In this document: piece after piece, positions 57,431 through 64,000 of the stretch | How the letters are laid out: each line of letters opens with the position of its first letter | Numbering within the stretch: position 1 is the first letter of the stretch | Assembly: GCF_000143415.4 (NCBI RefSeq) | Contig: NW_003314298.1 | Location: forward strand, 127,561 to 191,560 | Length of the DNA stretch: 64,000 nt | Source of the DNA: Selaginella moellendorffii | Lineage: Eukaryota; Streptophyta; Lycopodiopsida; Selaginellales; Selaginellaceae | Reading direction: 5' to 3' | The notes under the pieces: generated by a model | Told to the model about the DNA's origin: nothing | The model's database searches: none | Seen by the model: the letters and a program-made list of their open reading frames with translations, nothing else | Position numbers and translations under genes: made by a program

Positions 57431-58177
57431 TTAAGGTGCAACAATCAAGGATAGGAGCAAAACACTAGTGGCTAAGAAAAAAGTCATAGGAATCATGGGA
57501 AAGAATCCAAATAGCAAAGTTAAGCCAAGGACACTAATGTGTTAGGTGCTAACGGATTGTGGGAAAGGCAATGTGTTTCCAAAGGATGGATTCCCAATAG
57601 CTCCGATTTGGCGAAAGTGAAAGTTCTAAGGGAGGGAACGGTAAAGTAGCCAAATGATAGGGCCGTGGACAACCCTAGCATGAATTATGATAACTGGAAC
57701 TTAGTGCCAAAGGTGGCACAAAATAGAAAAGAGGATGATAGGACCCTCAAGTAGAGAACTTCTAAGGACAGGAAAGTGGAGTTGCACAATATGTGTAATG
57801 CAAAGTGTTGGAAATACCCAAGAAATCGACTTCGAGAAGTCAAAATTAAAAGTTCTAAATGTGCAAAAGTTATATCGATAAAAACTAAGACTACTCAAGA
57901 ATGAGTAGTGTGATTGAGATAGAGAAGGTGTCTCTAAAGGGTTTAGTGAGAACTAAACCAATAAAAGGAGAGAACCACTACAAGTGGTCAAATGAGTCTC
58001 TATATTGAAAAGACTATGCTCCTTAAAAGATGGACAAGGCATGGTGAGCCTTCGATGTCAAACCATTGACAAATATTGGCTAAATGCCAAAGATGGAAAG
58101 GGTAATACATGCTAGTATTACTTCATAAAATGGTTTATCATTCGATGAGGGCATCAAACTTCATCTATGTGGAGTCG
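57431..58177. other. Coding-empty purine-rich stretch before LTR copy C
   Basis: No frames or domains. Its purine-rich plus strand resembles in style the minus strand of 36180-39385, so it may be the interior of another copy of the same element, but I could not align the two. If so, LTR copy C is a 3' LTR. Confidence 0.35.
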
Positions 58178-59847
58178 TGAGACACAAATTTCTAAGCCCC
58201 AAAATAGAGCCAAAACGGTGCCACGTGGTAGTGGCTAAAGCGAAAGCCAAACAAGTGTAACACGTTTAGACTAAAAGCTTTGACTTGAAAGGTCAAGAGT
58301 GGGAGTGGAACTCTTAACAATATATTCGAGGAACAAGCATGAAACGAGCAATAAGTGAGTCTCTAGAAAAGGGACACAAAAGGACCAATATATGACACGT
58401 GGAAGTGTCCAAAAAGGAGTTTGAGACGAAGTTCGAGATGGACCCAAGATAAAATCCAAGATGGACTTGAGATGGAGTCTGAGATGGACTCCGAAATGGA
58501 CCCGAGATGGAGTCTGAGATGGACCCGAGATGGACCCGAGATGGAGTCTGAGATGGACCCAAGATGGAGTCCGAGATGGACCCGAGATGGAGTCTGAGAT
58601 GGACCCGAGATGGAGTCCGAGATGGACCCGAGATGGAGTCTGAGATAGACCCGAGATGGAGTTCGAGATGGAGTCTGAGATGGACCCGAGATGGAGTTCG
58701 AGATGGAACCGAGACCGAGACCGAGACCAAGACCAAGACCAAGTCCGAGTCTGAGACTGAGACCGAGTCCAAGTCCGAGTCTGAGACTGAGACCGAGTCC
58801 AAGTCCGAGTCTGAGTCTGAGTTTGAGTCCGAGTCTGAGTCTGAGTCCAAGTCTGAATACTAATACAGGCTGTTGGGTGAAAGCCCAGAGCGATCGTCCC
58901 CCGGGGGGGGGCTCCAAAAGTATAGTAGGGAGAGTGTGGGGGTTACCCCAGTGGAGCCAATTTGGCTCAGAAAGGTTGTACCCAAGTGTTGGGTGATGGG
59001 ATAACCACTGGAAAGTCTAAGGCTAGAGTGAATATGGACTAACAAGTGGGGTAGCTTGGTGAAGTATTCAAGAGCCGACTCTAATTCCCTCGAGAGATCA
59101 AATGGTCGATGCTCCCAGTCCAAGTGTGGGTGGCACTACCTACTTAGATACCTGGCGTGGCTCAACAGAACCTTGCTCTAAGACCATGGCTAGAGCACCC
59201 AAAGGCGGAAGGCAAAGAGAGTACCCACAAGGCTTGCGTAGGGCCACGGTGTTCCGAAATGTTGTCCCAAAGTCCCAGATTGTGGAGAGGAAGAGGAGCA
59301 GTCCTCGGGTGTAGTGACCAAAGATATGGTCATGTGGTGAGGAAGTCCCAGAGGACTGTAAGACTCAGTGGTCAAACCTGTGGGCCTTGATTCAGAGGCA
59401 GTGTTGGTGAACATGGCTATGGACAGAAAGGGACTTGGTGGGGACTGAAAAAGGGATATTGGGGAAGGCTATTCCCCATATCTATAGGCATCTTAAAGAT
59501 GCTAAGGAGTGGATCTGGGATAATCACTCATGGATGGATGGCTCAGTCTTTGAGAGATGGGACTATGATGCAGATGGTGTTAGACCACCGGTGTGACTAA
59601 GGTAAAGGGGCATGGCTTTAGCATAACGGGCTGATATGTCAGTGGTACCTTGGGTTGTCGGTCATGGGCCTGGACACATGGAACACTTAGACCAAGTGCA
59701 AAGGTTGAGTGGCAAGGATGCCATTCTTGGGGCTAGCAAGTCCCCAAGTCCGGAATAGGACTTGTGAAGGTTGTGAGTGAGACTCCTCCAAGTGATCGAA
59801 GGTGTGAATAAGTGACTAAAGTAGAATGGAAAATTTAGTCATTTACA
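58178..59847 (+). mobile_element. LTR copy C (about 1.67 kb)
   Basis: Starts TGAGACACAAATTTC and ends AGTCATTTACA. It carries the same tandem blocks (GAGATGGACCC-type 58430-58715; 6-bp GAGACC/GAGTCC type 58700-58860) and closely matches copy A through its last kilobase. No primer-site sequence like that beside copy A follows it, so it is not obviously the 5' LTR of the gypsy remnant downstream. Confidence 0.75.
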
Positions 59848-60068
59848 GAGGTGCACCTTTGATTGTCCTTGAGGAGTACTTGGATTTGGGATTTTGGTTT
59901 ACATCTAACTTTTGCATTGTCTAAATCTAGTTTTTTCCATTTCCTTTCTTTTGTTCTTTTCTTTCAGGATTTTGGTTTAAATCTAGCTTTTTGCATTGTT
60001 TAGATCTCCCTTTTTTTTCTAGCTTTTTATCATTTCTCTTCTTTTGCTCTTTCATTTTCGTTCGTCTT

Positions 60069-63000
60069 TATGGTAGATCAACAATCTCTTCCTTTGACTC
60101 TAGAGCAATAGTTGGTACAATTGCTTGATGCTATGTGCTTGCAATTGAACAACTAAACTTAGTTGATGGTGGCATTCATGGCATATGGTACAACTCCTCC
60201 TACTCTTGGTGCCAATCCTCGCGTTCAGCCGGAGTTCTTTCACGGGAGTCTTGGGGATGATGTGTACCATTGGTTTGATCACTTCACAGTGATTGCCACA
60301 TATCATTCTTGGGATGATGCTTGATATTTGGGTGAGTTTCCAATGTGTCTCCAAGGGATGGTATTGCAGTGGTACAATGGTTTAAGTGCAACCACTCATA
60401 GAGATTGGAGTTGTTCTTTTGAACGTCTTCAAATGCGCATTCGGACATCCCGACGATTGTGATGATATTTTCCAACAAATGCATTGTCTTTGCCAAGGGC
60501 CATTTGAGTCAATGCAATTTGGCATTTGTTTCCGAAGTTCTTTGCTTCATGCAGAGCCAAATATGTCAGAGTGGATCAAGCTAGGAATGTTGTGGCTAGC
60601 ACTTTGTCAAGATCTTGTCGGACTTGTGCATGCACTTGCTCCTGCCACCCTTGACAATGCTCTTCACTTGGCACAACGTTATGAGACATCGCTTCTTCCA
60701 CTTCTCACTGCATATCTTTTAGTTCCACTTCCTATGGGTTATTCCAATGGAGGTTGATGCTGCTGCTACTCAAGTTCAAGGACAAAGGCAAAGCTGTGGT
60801 CATGGCCGTGATGTTCATTGCTAGGTGTGTGATAAAGTTGGTCACACTTATTGGTGTTGTAGGCGTTTTCCAGATTGGTAGGCACCATTTCCTGGGTGGA
60901 GACCTTGGCATCAACAACGTCTTATTGATGCTGCTGTAGTGGAAAGTTTGAACACTGAGATGTAACCGGGAAACGAGGAGTCACGTGAGTAATTGAGGGA
61001 CCTTGCGCAAATAAGTCAGTGACCCTTCTATCTTTCTTTTGGGAGTATCATCAAAGGGTTCACTCGGCACCAATTCATCCAGTGTTTACTTTCCAAACTC
61101 GTTTTTATAACAAACGGTCTCCTATTATTCTCTGTGTGTTGGTTGATATAGGTTTGAGTTTATTTTCTATTGCTTGATCTGTTGCCACATGTTGTTATCT
61201 ACACTTGCATCATGCGGTGGAGCCAGTTTTCATTCTTTATGGCAACAGCCGCACATATGCATGTGCACAGGATGAGGCGGATTTGGTTGTATGTGTGGGT
61301 GATCTCAAGTTTAGATTGCAATTATTGCGGGTGGTGCCAAGTCAAACTTTTGACCTCATCCTTGGTATGGATTGGTTGCATTGTAATCATACCAAGTATG
61401 ACTTTGAGGCTTCTCCCCCTTGTCTCATACTACCTTATATTTCATCCATTCCTTTCACTTCAGTACTTCTTCGTTCCTCTGCTTCTACCTTTGCTTCAAT
61501 TACTTTTGTCCCCCCATTCCTTCCTCTTATGTTTCCATCTTGTTCTGCTCTTCCCTTTTCCGACTCTAACAATCTTTGTGTTGTAGCGGTTGACAGGCTC
61601 ATAAAGGAGTATTTTGATTTCTTTGAATTTAACCTATCATCAAGGGCCAAGATTGCAATATGTCATCCTATTCCAACCAGGGATGCACGTCCAATCAATG
61701 TTCTTATTCATCATTAGTCACCCAAAGAAATCAAGATTTTATGTGCAAACGTCAAGGAGATGTTGGAGAAGGGTGTTATTCTGAAGTCATGAAGTCCTTG
61801 GGCATGTGAACCTCATCTTGTGATGAAGCTTGATGGGAGTATTCATTTTTGCATTGACTATCATCCGTTAAACGAAGTGACGATTTCAGATGTCTACCCT
61901 CTTCCTCACACTGCTGTTCTCTTGGATCATCTGGGGTGAAGTCGTTAGTTCACCAAGTTAGATCTTGCTTCTGGGTACTGGTAAGTACCGATGGCTGAAG
62001 AAAATATTCCTAAGACTACTTTTCGTACACCGTTTGGTTTGTATGAGTTCTTAGTGATGCCGTTTGGTTTGAACAATGCTTTAGTAACTTTCCAACAGAT
62101 GATAGATGAGGTTATTTGTGATATGCCAAAGGTGATTGTTAATTTTATTGATGATGTCTTGATTCACTCGGAGGGGACATGGGAAGAGCACATTCATGAT
62201 GTTTGTAAAGTGTTGGATCAGCTACGAGATGTTGGTTTAAAGTTGGAGCAGTCGAAGTGCGTATTTGGGTCCAAAGACATGACTTATCTTGGGTACTGTA
62301 CTTCTCGTGAGGGTTTTGCAAGTTGATTTTGACAAACTTGTGGCTGTTCTAAAGTTCCTTACTCCGAAGTGTGTGAATGATGTGCAACGCTTCCTAGGCA
62401 AGGTGCAGTATCTCGGTTGTTTTGTGAATCATCTTTTTGATTGCAGTACACCATTGCGAGCATTGCTGAAGTTATCAATATCATCTTTTATCTGGTCTCC
62501 GGATTGTGAGTGGGCGTTTGGGGATCTCAAAGAGTTGTTGACGACTCCTTCGGTTTTGGCATATCTTGACTACACTCGACCTTTTATTTTGTGCGTGGAT
62601 GCTTCTAATATTGGTTTTGGAGGTGTGTTGATGCAAGAAAGCCTAAATGTGCTTGGTCAGCATCATCCCATTGCGTATATAAGCTGTACATTATAATCAG
62701 CAGAGGTGAACCAGAGGAGTGTTTAAAATTAGTTTGGGGTTTCAAGAAACTTCATACATATTTACATAGTTCTTGGATGTTACTTGAAGGTGATCATGGT
62801 GCTATTACTTCATTATTGAAGCGAAAGAATCTGGTTGGTCATACTACTTGGTGAGCTTTGAAGCTTTAGATATATGATTTTGATGTTGTTCATTGCTCTG
62901 GAAGTTCTATGATTGATGTTGATGCTCTTTCTTGAGCTTCTCTTCCTTTTCCACTCTCTTTTCAGTTTCTGATGAGCTTGTTGTTCCAACATCTATGGAT

Positions 63001-63968
63001 TTTTTAGATGCAGGCTTTGGGATGGGTTTGAGAAATCTTGCATCACTTGCTGATGACTTTCCATTCTGACATTTACATTCTTAGTATCGCCTTAAAGATG
63101 GCCTTTTTTATTTTGTAGGGATGGATTCTGATGATCATTTACGGTTGGTGGTGCCTTTTATCTTTATTCTGCGGTTTCTCCATGCCTACCATGATTCTCC
63201 TGTTCTAGGTGGGCATATGGGACATCGTCATGTAACCGAGAAGCTACACAGATCTTTCTATTGGCCAAAGATGCAACGTGATATTATCCAGTATGTGCGT
63301 AACTATGTTTGGTGCCAAGTTTGTAATACCGCCCCCCGCCCCCCCCTGCCCCCTTTGTGCTGCGAAAGGACGGTTAAAAGTCAATAGCAGTTTCCCGTCT
63401 ATTTGTGTTAGTGGCGTTTGAATTTATGGGACCTTTTCCACAGTCGATTGCTGACAATGAGTATATTATTATTGCTTCTAACCACTTGATTCATTATATG
63501 AAAGTTGGTGCTCTTACTAGCGCCTCTGCAACTGCTGTTGGATACTTCCTCTTCAATTGAGTGGTGTTCCAACATTCTTCTCCAAAGTGGATTCTTTCGG
63601 AAAATGGTCCCGCATTTATGGTTGAGGCATTTCATGTTTTGACGTCTTAATTGGGGATATGCCACACTTTCATGAGTGCTTATCATCCATAATCAGACAA
63701 TCTAGTGGAACGGCTCGTTCGAATGTTCAAAGGGATGATCGTGAAATATATGAACTTTCAGCAGTTGGATTGGGATGGTTATTTTCTGTCTCTTCGGTAT
63801 GCATATATCACAGGGGTGCAAAGTTCTATTGATGCTTCACCATATAAACTCCTAAATGGTCATGATCCAATATTACCAATAGAGTTGGGTTTACCTTCGC
63901 AATTGCCACGAGCTGCCGATGTTAGGTTGTGGGATCATTTTTCCACTTGTCTGAGCAGAATCTGTTGA
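60069..63968 (+). mobile_element. Ty3/gypsy gag-pol remnant, running off the window
   Basis: A full gypsy order can be read across stops and shifts. Gag near 60190-60700 (FHGSLGDDVYHWFDHF; LQGMVLQWYNGL). A CCHC-like knuckle at about 60815. A protease region with LVDIGLSLFSI and LILGMDWLHCNHTKYDFEA. Reverse transcriptase: VMPFGLNNALVTFQQMID, FIDDVLIHSEG with both catalytic Asp near 62150, and YLGYCTSREGF. RNase H: WSPDCEWAFGDLKELLTTPS, FILCVDASNIGFGGVLMQE. Integrase: HAYHDSPVLGGHMGHRHVTE with C-x2-C at WCQVCN, and VERLVRMFKGMIVKYMNFQQ near 63709. The protease Asp is followed by Ile-Gly rather than Thr/Ser-Gly, and more than ten stops interrupt pol. Inactive. The 3' end lies beyond 64000. Confidence 0.88.
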
Positions 63969-64000
63969 ACACTTAGGCCGCGTATAAGTAAGACAACAAT

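Noticed and set aside
58178-63968. LTR copy C as the 5' LTR of the downstream gypsy remnant
   Set aside because: No primer-site-like sequence follows 59847 and the same LTR adjoins a coding-empty interior at copy A.

Overview
This looks like a nuclear genomic segment of a land plant, most likely a lycophyte such as Selaginella. That call is inference, from these signs: very short introns (mostly 46-75 bp), densely packed genes often separated by less than 150 bp, intronless PLS-type PPR genes, an OVATE family protein, an oleosin, a nicastrin and degraded plant-type Ty1/copia and Ty3/gypsy elements. I see no rRNA, tRNA, CRISPR array or prokaryotic operon.

Layout. 1-3.3 kb: decayed copia retroelement and a CDC20-like WD40 scrap. 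3.4-31.2 kb: a compact gene island. It holds a short-chain dehydrogenase/reductase (SDR, +), a broken copy of that gene's last exon, a DeSI/PPPDE-type isopeptidase (+), an OVATE-like protein (-), a full ABCC/MRP transporter of 11 exons (-), a SIN3-like corepressor of 21 exons (-), nicastrin of 16 exons (+), a Yippee-like zinc protein (+), casein kinase 2 alpha with a plastid-type N-terminal extension (-), a PPR gene (+), an oleosin (-), a second PPR gene (-) and a BTB/T1-domain protein (+). Exon joins were read by eye from splice sites, reading phase and protein-family match; total coding length is a multiple of three in every multi-exon model.

31.2-48.1 kb: a graveyard of gene relics mixed with repeats. 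It has PPR scraps, an auxin response factor (ARF) pseudogene with B3, ARF and PB1 parts still legible, a direct repeat pair, a long coding-empty LTR-type element, a gypsy integrase scrap, a rearranged PPR pseudogene, a MOT1-type molybdate transporter pseudogene and an F-box/kelch-like pseudogene. 48.1-64 kb: repeat-dominated. It has copia remnants on the minus strand ending in a 67-bp fold-back, a DNA element with about 200-bp terminal inverted repeats that carries a nested LTR, a fragment of an unknown protein, a further LTR copy and a decayed gypsy polyprotein running off the window.

The genes do not form a pathway. They are unrelated housekeeping and regulatory genes sharing short intergenic gaps, some divergent (CK2 alpha/PPR with 86 bp between start codons; SIN3/nicastrin with 493 bp) and some convergent (PPR/oleosin, Yippee/CK2 alpha). 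I found no clearly new molecular system. The most unusual structures are the LTR family (copies at 39.4, 53.9 and 58.2 kb) whose LTRs carry two adjoining tandem-repeat blocks of different length in each copy, the TIR element with a nested solo LTR, the 67-bp fold-back, and the two GC-AG introns in one small SDR gene.
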